Assembly (NCBI RefSeq): GCF_037975245.1
Contig: NC_092582.1
Span: 11,572,001 to 11,636,000 of the forward strand
Reading direction: 5' to 3'
Source of the DNA: Apostichopus japonicus
Lineage: Eukaryota > Echinodermata > Holothuroidea > Aspidochirotida > Stichopodidae
Length of the DNA: 64,000 bases
Of the stretch, positions 1 through 12,787 are shown in pieces. The notes beneath the pieces are model-generated. The model saw nothing but the letters and a program-made list of their open reading frames with translations, did not search any database and was not told the origin of the DNA. The number at the start of each line of letters is the position of its first letter. The first letter of the stretch is position 1. The position numbers were made by a program, and so were the translations under genes.

Positions 1-3000
1 CTCACCACTTCCTCATCACCTCATCACCTCATCACTCCACCCTTTTAATATTTTACCATTTAATCATTTGATCATCTCACCATTTTACCATTTTTCATTT
101 TACCCTTTTATTATTTTACCCTTTTGTTATAAGCCTTTATTGTAAGCCACAGATATTCATAATTTAGTTTAACTATTCGTTACTATTGTAAGCCACAGAT
201 ATTCATAAGTAAGTTGAACTATTAGTAGGTATTTTAAGCCACAGATACTCTTAATTTAGTTGAATTACTTATAAGTAATGTAAGCTACAGATATACATAA
301 GTAAGTTTTAGTATACGTAAGTGTTCTAAGCCACAGATATTTATAAGTAAGTTAAACTATTTGTAAGTCCATGGCACCATGCCACCATGCCACCATCTCA
401 CCATCTCACGATCTCACCATCTCCCCTTCTCACCATCTCACCACCTCAACACCTCACCATCTCACCACCTCCTCATCACCTCATCACTCCACCCTTTTAA
501 TATTTTACCATTTAATCATCTCACCATTTTACCATTTTATCATTTTACCCATTGATTATTTTACCCTTTTGTTATAAGCCTTTATTGTAAGCCACAGATA
601 TTCATAATTTAGTTTAACTATTCGTTACTATTGTAAGCCACAGATATTCATAAGTAAGTTGAACTATTAGTAGGTATTTTAAGCCACAGATACTCTTAAT
701 TTAGTTGAATTACTTATAAGTAATGTAAGCCACAGATATACATAAGTAAGTTTTAGTATACGTAAGTGTTCTAAGCCACAGATATTTATATGTAAGTTAA
801 ACTATTTGTAAGTCCATGGCACCATGCCACCATCTCACGATCTCACCATCTCCCCTTCTCACCATCTCACGACCTCAACACCTCACCATCTCACCACCTC
901 CTCATCACCTCATGACTCCACCCTTTTAATATTTTACCATTTAATCATTTGATCATCTCACCATTTTACCATTTTATCATTTACCCATTTATTATTTTAC
1001 CCTTTTGTTATAAGCCTTTATTGTAAGCCACAGATATTCATAATTTAGTTTAACTATTCGTTACTATTGTAAGCCACAGATATTCATAAGTAAGTTGAAC
1101 TATTAGTAGGTATTTTAAGCCACAGATACTCTTAATTTAGTTGAATTACTTATAAGTAATGTAAGCCACAGATATACATAAGTAAGTTTTAGTATACGTA
1201 AGTGTTCTAAGCCACAGATATTTATATGTAAGTTAAACTATTTGTAAGTCCATGGCACCATGCCACCATGCCACCATCTCACGATCTCACCATCTCCCCT
1301 TCTCACCATCTCACCACCTCACCACGTCAACACCTCACCATCTCACCATCTCACCACCTCCTCATCACCTCATCACTCCACCCTTTTAATATTTTACCAT
1401 TTAATCATCTCACCATTTTACCATTTTATCATTTTACCCATTGATTATTTTACCCTTTTGTTATAAGCCTTTATTGTAAGCCACAGATATTCATAATTTA
1501 GTTTAACTATTCGTTACTATTGTAAGCCACAGATATTCATAAGTAAGTTGAACTATTAGTAGGTATTTTAAGCCACAGATACTCTTAATTTAGTTGAATT
1601 ACTTATAAGTAATGTAAGCCACAGATATACATAAGTAAGTTTTAGTATACGTAAGTGTTCTAAGCCACAGATATTTATATGTAAGTTAAACTATTTGTAA
1701 GTCCATGGCACCATGCCACCATCTCACGATCTCACCATCTCCCCTTCTCACCATCTCACGACCTCAACACCTCACCATCTCACCACCTCCTCATCACCTC
1801 ATGACTCCACCCTTTTAATATTTTACCATTTAATCATTTGATCATCTCACCATTTTACCATTTTATCATTTACCCATTGATTATTTTACCCTTTTGTTAT
1901 AAGCCTTTATTGTAAGCCACAGATATTCATAATTTAGTTTAACTATTCGTTACTATTGTAAGCCACAGATATTCATAAGTAAGTTGAACTATTAGTAGGT
2001 ATTTTAAGCCACAGATACTCTTAATTTAGTTGAATTACTTATAAGTAATGTAAGCCACAGATATACATAAGTAAGTTTTAGTATACGTAAGTGTTCTAAG
2101 CCACAGATATTTATATGTAAGTTAAACTATTTGTAAGTCCATGGCACCATGCCACCATCTCACGATCTCACCATCTCCCCTTCTCACCATCTCACGACCT
2201 CAACACCTCACCATCTCACCACCTCCTCATCACCTCATGACTCCACCCTTTTAATATTTTACCATTTAATCATTTGATCATCTCACCATTTTACCATTTT
2301 ATCATTTACCCATTTATTATTTTACCCTTTTGTTATAAGCCTTTATTGTAAGCCACAGATATTCATAATTTAGTTTAACTATTCGTTACTATTGTAAGCC
2401 ACAGATATTCATAAGTAAGTTGAACTATTAGTAGGTATTTTAAGCCACAGATACTCTTAATTTAGTTGAATTACTTATAAGTAATGTAAGCCACAGATAT
2501 ACATAAGTAAGTTTTAGTATACGTAAGTGTTCTAAGCCACAGATATTTATATGTAAGTTAAACTATTTGTAAGTCCATGGCACCATGCCACCATGCCACC
2601 ATCTCACGATCTCACCATCTCCCCTTCTCACCATCTCACCACCTCACCACGTCAACACCTCACCATCTCACCATCTCACCACCTCCTCATCACCTCATCA
2701 CTCCACCCTTTTAATATTTTACCATTTAATCATCTCACCATTTTACCATTTTATCATTTTACCCATTGATTATTTTACCCTTTTGTTATAAGCCTTTATT
2801 GTAAGCCACAGATATTCATAATTTAGTTTAACTATTCGTTACTATTGTAAGCCACAGATATTCATAAGTAAGTTGAACTATTAGTAGGTATTTTAAGCCA
2901 CAGATACTCTTAATTTAGTTGAATTACTTATAAGTAATGTAAGCCACAGATATACATAAGTAAGTTTTAGTATACGTAAGTGTTCTAAGCCACAGATATT

Positions 3001-4803
3001 TATATGTAAGTTAAACTATTTGTAAGTCCATGGCACCATGCCACCATCTCACGATCTCACCATCTCCCCTTCTCACCATCTCACGACCTCAACACCTCAC
3101 CATCTCACCACCTCCTCATCACCTCATGACTCCACCCTTTTAATATTTTACCATTTAATCATTTGATCATCTCACCATTTTACCATTTTATCATTTACCC
3201 ATTGATTATTTTACCCTTTTGTTATAAGCCTTTATTGTAAGCCACAGATATTCATAATTTAGTTTAACTATTCGTTACTATTGTAAGCCACAGATATTCA
3301 TAAGTAAGTTGAACTATTAGTAGGTATTTTAAGCCACAGATACTCTTAATTTAGTTGAATTACTTATAAGTAATGTAAGCCACAGATATACATAAGTAAG
3401 TTTTAGTATACGTAAGTGTTCTAAGCCACAGATATTTATATGTAAGTTAAACTATTTGTAAGTCCATGGCACCATGCCACCATGCCACCATCTCACGATC
3501 TCACCATCTCCCCTTCTCACCATCTCACCACCTCACCACGTCAACACCTCACCATCTCACCACCTCCTCATCACCTCATCACCTCATCACTCCACCCTTT
3601 TAATATTTTACCATTTAATCATTTAATCATCTCACCATTTTACCATTTTATCATTTTACCCATTGATTATTTTACCCTTTTGTTATAAGCCTTTATTGTA
3701 AGCCACAGATATTCATAATTTAGTTTAACTATTCGTTACTATTGTAAGCCACAGATATTCATAAGTAAGTTGAACTATTAGTAGGTATTTTAAGCCACAG
3801 ATACTCTTAATTTAGTTGAATTACTTATAAGTAATGTAAGCTACAGATATACATAAGTAAGTTTTAGTATACGTAAGTGTTCTAAGCCACAGATATTTAT
3901 ATGTAAGTTAAACTATTTGTAAGTCCATGGCACCATGCCACCATCTCACCATCTCACGATCTCACCATCTCCCCTTCTCACCATCTCACCACCTCACCAC
4001 CTCAACACCTCACCATCTCACCACCTCCTCATCACCTCATTACTCCACCCTTTTAATATTTTACCATTTAATTATTTAATCATCTCACCATTTTACCATT
4101 TTATCATTTTACCCATTGATTATTTTACCCTTTTGTTATAAGCCTTTATTGTAAGCCACAGATATTCATAATTTAGTTTAACTATTCGTTACTATTGTAA
4201 GCCACAGATATTCATAAGTAAGTTGAACTATTAGTAGGTATTTTAAGCCACAGATACTCTTAATTTAGTTGAATTACTTATAAGTAATGTAAGCCACAGA
4301 TATACATAAGTAAGTTTTAGTATACGTAAGTGTTCTAAGCCACAGATATTTATATGTAAGTTAAACTATTTGTAAGTCCATGGCACCATGCCACCATGCC
4401 ACCATCTCACGATCTCACCATCTCCCCTTCTCACCATCTCACCACCTCAACACCTCACCATCTCACCACCTCCTCATCACCTCATCACCTCATCACTCCA
4501 CCCTTTTAATATTTTACCATTTAATCATTTAATCATCTCACCATTTTACCATTTTATCATTTTACCCATTGATTATTTTACCCTTTTGTTATAAGCCTTT
4601 ATTGTAAGCCACAGATATTCATAATTTAGTTTAACTATTCGTTACTATTGTAAGCCACAGATATTCATAAGTAAGTTGAACTATTAGTAGGTATTTTAAG
4701 CCACAGATACTCTTAATTTAGTTGAATTACTTATAAGTAATGTAAGCTACAGATATACATAAGTAAGTTTTAGTATACGTAAGTGTTCTAAGCCACAGAT
4801 ATT
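1..4803. repeat. HOR-1: tandem 436-461 bp units (B + C + five A monomers)
   Basis: Units start at the ATGGCACCATGCC word at 371, 816, 1252, 1705, 2141, 2577, 3030, 3466, 3927 and 4380. Spacings are 445, 436, 453, 436, 436, 453, 436, 461 and 453 bp. A unit has a B/C cassette of about 210 bp followed by five distinct A monomers (about 229 bp). Length differences are close to multiples of 8 bp and lie in the octamer cassette. Three units make a larger repeat: 1252 and 2577 start near-identical blocks 1,325 bp apart. Bases 1-370 are a partial unit. The ATG-initiated 65-84 aa frames here come from the CCATNNCA octamers and are not genes. Confidence 0.95.
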
Positions 4804-5050
4804 TATAAGTAAGTTAAATTACTTATAAGTATTGTAAGGCAAAGATATTCATAAGTAAGTTTAACTATTCGTTACTATTGTAAGCCACATATATTTATAA
4901 GTAATTCAGATATATTCATAAGTATATTCATAATTAAGCCACGTATATTCATAAGTAATTTTACTATATTACCATCAAGCCAGATATATTCATAAGTAAG
5001 TAACAAATATTCATAAGTAGGCCACGTATATTCATAATTAAGTCTACTAT
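4804..5050. repeat. Degenerate A-derived block with short CGTATATTCATAAG units
   Basis: A-module monomers break down here into shorter irregular units built on the words ATATATTCATAAGTAAG and GCCACGTATATTCATAA, ending in TCTACTATATTAGCATTTTAGC. The same block precedes every major C-octamer array (about 7,070-7,296; 9,300-9,525; 12,040-12,269; 14,080-14,304; 17,720-17,944), so it is a fixed component of the larger repeat unit. Confidence 0.85.
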
Positions 5051-6265
5051 ATTAGCATTTTAGCATTTAAGCATTTTACAATTTTATCATTTTACCATAT
5101 TATCATTTTACCATTTTACCATTTTACCGTTTTACCATTTTACCATTTTACCATTTTACCCTTTTTCGCTTTACCATGTTACCATTTTACCATTTTACCG
5201 TTTTACCGTTTTACCGTTTTACCATTTTACCACTTAACCATTTTACCATTTTACCTTTTTACATTTTTACAATTTTACAATTTTACCATTTTACCATTTT
5301 ACCATTTTACCATTTTACCATTTTACCATTTTAACATTTTACCATTTTACCATTTTACCATTTTACCATTTTACCATTTTACCATTTTACCATTTTACAA
5401 TTTTACAATTTTACAATTTTACCATTTTACCATTTTACCATTTTACCATTTTACCATTTTACCATTTTACCATTTTACCATTTTACCATTTTACCATTTT
5501 ACCATTTTACCATTTTACCATTTTACCATGTTACCGTTTTACCGTTTTACCGTTTTACCGTTTTACCATTTTACCGTTTTACCGTTTTACCACTTTACCG
5601 TTTTACCGTTTTACCTTTTTACATTTTTACAATTTTACAGTTTTACCGTTTTACCATTTTACCATTTTACCATTTTACCATTTTACCATTTTACCGTTTT
5701 ACCGTTTTACCATTTTACCACTTAACCATTTTACCATTTTACCTTTTTACATTTTTACAATTTTACAATTTTACCATTTTACCATTTTACCATTTTACCA
5801 TTTTACCATTTTACCATTTTAACATTTTACCATTTTACCATTTTACCATTTTACCATTTTACCATTTTACCATTTTACCATTTTACAATTTTACAATTTT
5901 ACAATTTTACAATTTTACCATTTTACCATTTTACCATTTTACCATTTTACCATTTTACCATTTTACCATTTTACCATTTTACCATTTTACCATTTTACCA
6001 TTTTACCATTTTACCATTTTACCATTTTACCATTTTACCATTTTACCATGTTACCGTTTTACCGTTTTACCGTTTTACCGTTTTACCATTTTACCGTTTT
6101 ACCGTTTTACCACTTTACCGTTTTACCGTTTTACCTTTTTACATTTTTACAATTTTACAGTTTTACCGTTTTACCATTTTACCATTTTACCATTTTACCA
6201 TTTTACCATTTTACCATTTTACCACTTTACCACTTTACCACTTTACCACTTTACCATTTTACCAT
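5051..6265. repeat. C-octamer array (CCATTTTA)n, about 1.2 kb
   Basis: This is a near-pure 8 bp tandem array on the + strand, with runs of the variants CCGTTTTA, CCACTTTA and ACAATTTT. A composite run of CCGTTTTA, CCACTTTA, CTTTTTACATTTTTAC and ACAGTTTTA at about 5,526 recurs at about 6,046, exactly 520 bp (65 octamers) later, so block-level duplication acts on top of 8 bp slippage. Guanine is almost absent from the + strand. Open frames giving FYHFTILP-like peptides follow from reading an 8 bp unit in triplets (24 bp, 8 residues). Confidence 0.97.
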
Positions 6266-7296
6266 AAGTAAGTTTAACTATTCGTAGGTATTTTAAGCCA
6301 CAGATATTCATAAATAAATTTAATAACTCGTAATATAAGTAATGTAAGCCACAGATATACATAAGTAAGTTTAACTATACGTCAGTGTTCTAAGCCACAG
6401 ATATTCATAAGTAAGTTGAACTATTTGTAAGTATTGTAAACCAAATATATTCATAATAAAGTTGAACTATTTGTTAGTATTGTAAGCCACAGATATTCAT
6501 AAGTTAGTTTTACTATTCGTAGGTATTTTAAGCCACAGATACTCATAATTAAGTTGAACTACTTATAAGTAATGTAAGCCACAGATATTCATAATTAATT
6601 TTAACTATTTTTAAGTCCATCCCACAATCCCACCATCCCACCGTCCCACCATCCCACCATCCCACCATCTCACCATCTCACCACCACACCACCTCACGAC
6701 CTCAACACCTCACCATCTCACCACCTCCTCATCACCTCATGACTCCACCCTTTTAATATTTTACCATTTAATCATTTTATCATCTCACCATTTTACCATT
6801 TTATCATTTACCCATTTATTATTTTACCCTTTTGTTATAAGCCTTTATTGTAAGCCACAGATATTCATAATTTAGTTTAACTATTCGTTACTATTGTAAG
6901 CCACAGATATTCATAAGTAAGTTGAACTATTAGTAGGTATTTTAAGCCACAGATACTCTTAATTTAGTTGAATTACTTATAAGTAATGTAAGCTACAGAT
7001 ATACATAAGTAAGTTTTAGTATACGTAAGTGTTCTAAGCCACAGATATTTATAAGTAAGTTAAATTACTTATAAGTATTGTAAGGCAAAGATATTCATAA
7101 GTAAGTTTAACTATTCGTTACTATTGTAAGCCACATATATTTATAAGTAATTCAGATATATTCATAAGTATATTCATAATTAAGCCACGTATATTCATAA
7201 GTAATTTTACTATATTACCATCAAGCCAGATATATTCATAAGTAAGTAACAAATATTCATAAGTAGGCCACGTATATTCATAATTAAGTCTACTAT
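6266..7296. repeat. A monomers with one B/C cassette (HOR-2 body)
   Basis: A-type monomers at 6,266-6,613 lead into a CCATCCCA/CCATCTCA cassette (about 6,615-6,835). Further A monomers and the degenerate A block follow, up to the next octamer array. The arrangement repeats at about 8,340-8,580, 10,640-10,860, 13,140-13,370 and 15,175-15,400. Confidence 0.9.
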
Positions 7297-8007
7297 ATTA
7301 GCATTTTAGCATTTAAGCATTTTACAATTTTATCATTTTACCATATTATCATTTTACCATTTTACCATTTAACCGTTTTACCATTTTACCATTTTACCAT
7401 TTTACCCTTTTTCGCTTTACCATGTTACCATTTTACCGTTTTACCGTTTTACCGTTTTACCATTTTACCACTTAACCATTTTACCATTTTACCTTTTTAC
7501 ATTTTTACAATTTTACAATTTTACCATTTTACCATTTTACCATTTTACCATTTTACCATTTTACCATTTTACCATTTTACCATTTTACCATTTTACCATT
7601 TTACCATTTTACCATTTTACCATTTTACCATTTTACCATTTTACAATTTTACCATTTTACCATTTTACCATTTTACCATTTTACCATTTTACCATTTTAC
7701 CATTTTACCATTTTACCATTTTACCATTTTACCATTTTACCATTTTACCATTTTACCATTTTACCATTTTACCATTTTACCATGTTACCGTTTTACCGTT
7801 TTACCGTTTTACCGTTTTACCATTTTACCGTTTTACCGTTTTACCACTTTACCGTTTTACCGTTTTACCTTTTTACATTTTTACAATTTTACAGTTTTAC
7901 CGTTTTACCATTTTACCATTTTACCATTTTACCATTTTACCATTTTACCATTTTACCACTTTACCACTTTACCACTTTACCACTTTACCACTTTACCATT
8001 TTACCAT
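7297..8007. repeat. C-octamer array (CCATTTTA)n
   Basis: This is the second long T-rich octamer block, about 710 bp. It ends in the same variant series (CCGTTTTA run, CCACTTTA run) as the first, which shows that the two blocks are copies. The TAGCATTTTAGC marker lies 2,246 bp after its counterpart at 5,053. Confidence 0.96.
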
Positions 8008-9525
8008 AAGTAAGTTTAACTATTCGTAGGTATTTTAAGCCACAGATATTCATAAATAAATTTAATAACTCGTAATATAAGTAATGTAAGCCACAGATAT
8101 ACATAAGTAAGGTTAACTATACGTCAGTGTTCTAAGCCACAGATATTCATAAGTAAGTTGAACTATTTGTAAGTATTGTAAGCCAAATATATTCATAATA
8201 AAGTTGAACTATTTGTTAGTATTGTAAGCCACAGATATTCATAAGTTAGTTTTACTATTCGTAGGTATTTTAAGCCACAGATACTCATAATTAAGTTGAA
8301 CTACTTATAAGTAATGTAAGCCACAGATATTCATAATTAATTTTAACTATTTTTAAGTCCATCCCACAATCCCACCATCCCACCGTCCCACCATCCCACC
8401 ATCCCACCATCTCACCATCTCACCACCACACCACCTCACGACCTCAACACCTCACCATCTCACCACCTCCTCATCACCTCATGACTCCACCCTTTTAATA
8501 TTTTACCATTTAATCATTTTATCATCTCACCATTTTACCATTTTATCATTTACCCATTTATTATTTTACCCTTTTGTTATAAGCCTTTATTGTAAGCCAC
8601 AGATATTCATAATTTAGTTTAACTATTCGTTACTATTGTAAGCCACAGATATTCATAAGTAAGTTGAACTATTAGTAGGTATTTTAAGCCACAGATACTC
8701 TTAATTTAGTTGAATTACTTATAAGTAATGTAAGCCACAGATATACATAAGTAAGTTTTAGTATACGTAAGTGTTCTAAGCCACAGATATTTATATGTAA
8801 GTTAAACTATTTGTAAGTCCATGGCACCATGCCACCATGCCACCATCTCACCATCTCACGATCTCACCATCTCCCCTTCTCACCATCTCACCACCTCACC
8901 ACCTCAACACCTCACCATCTCACCACCTCCTCATCACCTCATCACTCCACCCTTTTAATATTTTACCATTTAATCATTTGATCATCTCACCATTTTACCA
9001 TTTTTCATTTTACCCTTTTATTATTTTACCCTTTTGTTATAAGCCTTTATTGTAAGCCACAGATATTCATAATTTAGTTTAACTATTCGTTACTATGGTA
9101 AGCCACAGATATTCATAAGTAAGTTGAACTATTAGTTGGTATTTTAAGCCACAGATATTCATTATTAAGCTTTATTACTCGTAATGTAAGTAATGTAAGC
9201 CACAGATATACATAAGTAAGTTTAAATTTACGTCAGTGTTCTAAGCCACAGATATTTATAATTAAGTTTAATTACTTATAAGTATTGTAAGGCAAAGATA
9301 TTCATAAGTAAGTTTAACTATTCGTTACTATTGTAAGCCACATATATTCATAAGTAAGTCACAGATATTCATAAGTAATTCAGATATATTCATAAGTATA
9401 TTCATAAGTAAGCCACGTATATTCATAAGTAATTTAACTATATTACCATCAAGCCAGATATATTCATAAGTAAGTAACAAATATTCATAAGTAGGCCACG
9501 TATATTCATAATTAAGTCCACTATA
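8008..9525. repeat. A monomers, two B/C cassettes and degenerate A block
   Basis: This is the HOR-2 body between octamer blocks. A monomers come first, then a CCATCCCA-type cassette near 8,360, five A monomers, an ATGGCACC-type HOR-1 cassette at 8,821, further A monomers, and the degenerate ATATTCATAAG block. Confidence 0.9.
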
Positions 9526-10283
9526 CTAGCATTTTAGCATTTAAGCATTTTACCATTTTATCATTTTACCATATTATCATTTTACCATTTTACCATTTTA
9601 CCATTTTACCGTTTTACCATTTTACCATTTTACCATTTTACCCTTTTTCGCTTTACCATGTTACCATGTTACCATTTTACCGTTTTACCGTTTTACCGTT
9701 TTACCATTTTACCATTTTACCATTTTACCATTTTACCATTTTACCTTTTTACAATTTTACAATTTTACAATTTTACAATTTTACCATTTTACCATTTTAC
9801 CATTTTACCATTTTACCATTTTACCATTTTACCATTTTACCATTTTACAATTTTACAATTTTACAATTTTACCATTTTACCATTTTACCATTTTACCATT
9901 TTACCATTTTACCATTTTACCATTTTACCATTTTACCATTTTACCATTTTACCATTTTACCATTTTACCATTTTACCATTTTACCATTTTACCATTTTAC
10001 CATTTTACCATTTTACCATTTTACCATTTTACCATTTTACCATTTTACCATTTTACCATTTTACCATTTTACCATTTTACCATTTTACCATTTTACCATT
10101 TTACCATTTTACCATTTTACCATTTTACCATTTTACCATTTTACCATTTTACCATTTTACCATTTTACCATTTTACCATTTTACCATTTTACCATTTTAC
10201 CATTTTACCATTTTACCATTTTACCATTTTACCACATTACCACTTTACCACTTTACCACTTTACCATTTTACCATTTTACCAT
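9526..10283. repeat. C-octamer array (CCATTTTA)n, most homogeneous block
   Basis: From about 9,860 to 10,230 the octamer CCATTTTA is repeated with essentially no variants, the most uniform stretch of the window, suggesting recent expansion. Two overlapping open frames of more than 200 codons occur only because the octamer has no stop codon in any of these registers. Confidence 0.97.
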
Positions 10284-12269
10284 AAGTCAGTTTAACTATT
10301 CGTAGGTATTTTAAGCCACAGATATTCATAAATAAATTTAATAACTCGTAATATAAGTAATGTAATCCACAGATATACAAAAGTAAGTTTAACTATACGT
10401 CAGTGTTCTAAGCCACAGATATTCATAAGTAAGTTGAACTATTTGTAAGTATTGTAAGCCAAATATATTCATAAGTAAGTTGAACTATTTGTTAGTATTG
10501 TAAGCCACAGATATTCATAAGTTAGTTTTACTATTCGTAGGTATTTTAAGCCACAGATACTCATAATTAAGTTGAATTACTTATAAGTAATGTAAGCCAC
10601 AGATATTCATAAGTAAGTTTAACTATTTTTAAGTCCATCCCACAATCCCACCATCCAACCGTCCCACCATCTCACCATCCCACTATCTCACCATCTCACC
10701 ACCACACCACCTCACGACCTCACGACCTCAACACCTCACCATCTCACCACCTCCTCATCACCTCATCACTCCACCCTTTTAATATTTTACCATTTAATCA
10801 TTTGATCATCTCACCATTTTACCATTTTATCATTTACCCATTTATTATTTTACCCTTTTGTTATAAGCCTTTATTGTAAGCCACAGATATTCATAAGTAA
10901 GTTGAACTATTTGTAAGTATTGTAAGCCAAATATATTCATAATAAAGTTGAACTATTTGTTAGTATTGTAAGCCACAGATATTCATAAGTTAGTTTTACA
11001 ATTCGTAGGTATTTTAAGCCACAGATACTCATAATTAAGTTGAACTACTTATAAGTATTGTAAGCCACAGATATTCATAAGTAATTTTAACTATTTTTAA
11101 GTCCACCCCACAATCCCACCATCCCACCGTCCCACCATCCCACCATCCCACCATCTCACCATCTCACCACCACACCACCTCACGACCTCAACACCTCACC
11201 ATCTAACCACCTCCTCATCACCTCATGACTCCACCCTTTTAATATTTTACCATTTAATCATTTTATCATCTCACCATTTTACCATTTTATCATTTACCCA
11301 TTTATTATTTTACCCTTTTGTTATAAGCCTTTATTGTAAGCCACAGATATTCATAATTTAGTTTAACTATTCGTTACTATTGTAAGCCACAGATATTCAT
11401 AAGTAAGTTGAACTATTAGTAGGTATTTTAAGCCACAGATACTCTTAATTTAGTTGAATTACTTATAAGTAATGTAAGCCACAGATATACATAAGTAAGT
11501 TTGAGTATACGTAAGTGTTCTAAGCCACAGATATTTATATGTAAGTTAAACTATTTGTAAGTCCATGGCACCATGCCACCATGCCACCATCTCACCATCT
11601 CACGATCTCACCATCTCCCCTTCTCACCATCTCACCACCTCACCACCTCAACACCTCACCATCTCACCACCTCCTCATCACCTCATCACTCCACCCTTTT
11701 AATATTTTACCATTTAATCATTTGATCATCTCACCATTTTACCATTTTTCATTTTACCCTTTTATTATTTTACCCTTTTGTTATAAGCCTTTATTGTAAG
11801 CCACAGATATTCATAATTTAGTTTAACTATTCGTTACTATGGTAAGCCACAGATATTCATAAGTAAGTTGAACTATTAGTTGGTATTTTAAGCCACAGAT
11901 ATTCATTATTAAGCTTTATTACTCGTAATGTAAGTAATGTAAGCCACAGATATACATAAGTAAGTTTAAATTTACGTCAGTGTTCTAAGCCACAGATATT
12001 TATAATTAAGTTTAATTACTTATAAGTATTGTAAGCCAAAGATATTCATAAGTAAGTTTAACTATTCGTTACTATTGTAAGTCACATATATTCATAAGTA
12101 AGTCACAGATATTCATAAGTAATTCAGATATATTCATAAGTATATTCATAAGTAAGCCACGTATATTCATAAGTAATTTAACTATATTACCATCAAGCCA
12201 GATATATTCATAAGTAAGTAACAAATATTCATAAGTAGGCCACGTATATTCATAATTAAGTCTACTATA
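10284..12269. repeat. A monomers with three B/C cassettes (HOR-2 body)
   Basis: A monomers alternate with cassettes near 10,640, 11,110 and 11,564. This unit is longer than its neighbours (2,744 bp between octamer markers 9,527 and 12,271) because it contains an extra cassette-plus-monomer segment of about 0.5 kb. Confidence 0.9.
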
Positions 12270-12787
12270 CTAGCATTTTAGCATTTAAGCATTTTACCAT
12301 TTTATCATTTTACCATATTATCATTTTACCATTTTACCATTTTACCGTTTTACCATTTTACCATTTTACCATTTTACCATTTTACCCTTTTTCGCTTTAC
12401 CATGTTACCATGTTACCATTTTACCGTTTTACCGTTTTACCATTTTACCATTTTACCATTTTACCATTTTACCTTATTACAATTTTACAATTTTACAATT
12501 TTACAATTTTACCATTTTACCATTTTACCATTTTACCATTTTACCATTTTACCATTTTACCATTTTACAATTTTACCATTTTACCATTTTACAATTTTAC
12601 AATTTTACCATTTTACCATTTTACCATTTTACCATTTTACCATTTTACCATTTTACCATTTTACCATTTTACCATTTTACCATTTTACCATTTTACCATT
12701 TTACCACTTTACCACTTTACCACTTTACCACATTACCACATTACCACTTTACCACTTTACCACTTTACCATTTTACCATTTTACCAT
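12270..12787. repeat. C-octamer array (CCATTTTA)n
   Basis: This T-rich octamer block is about 518 bp, with scattered ACAATTTT variants and a terminal CCACTTTA/CCACATTA run. Its layout matches the neighbouring blocks, but it is shorter. Confidence 0.96.

Noticed and set aside
371-4594. Repeated 65-84 aa ORFs beginning MPPSHHLTISPS or MAPCHH
   Set aside because: They start at the ATGGCACCATGCC word of each HOR-1 unit and run through the octamer cassette. There is no codon-level conservation beyond the DNA repeat itself.
9658-10305. Two long overlapping ORFs encoding FYHFTILP repeats (215 and 209 codons), and similar ORFs at 5,528, 6,048, 7,782, 12,402, 14,453 and 40,555
   Set aside because: They are the octamer CCATTTTA read in triplets. 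The unit lacks stop codons in several frames, so long frames are inevitable, and length varies with octamer number.
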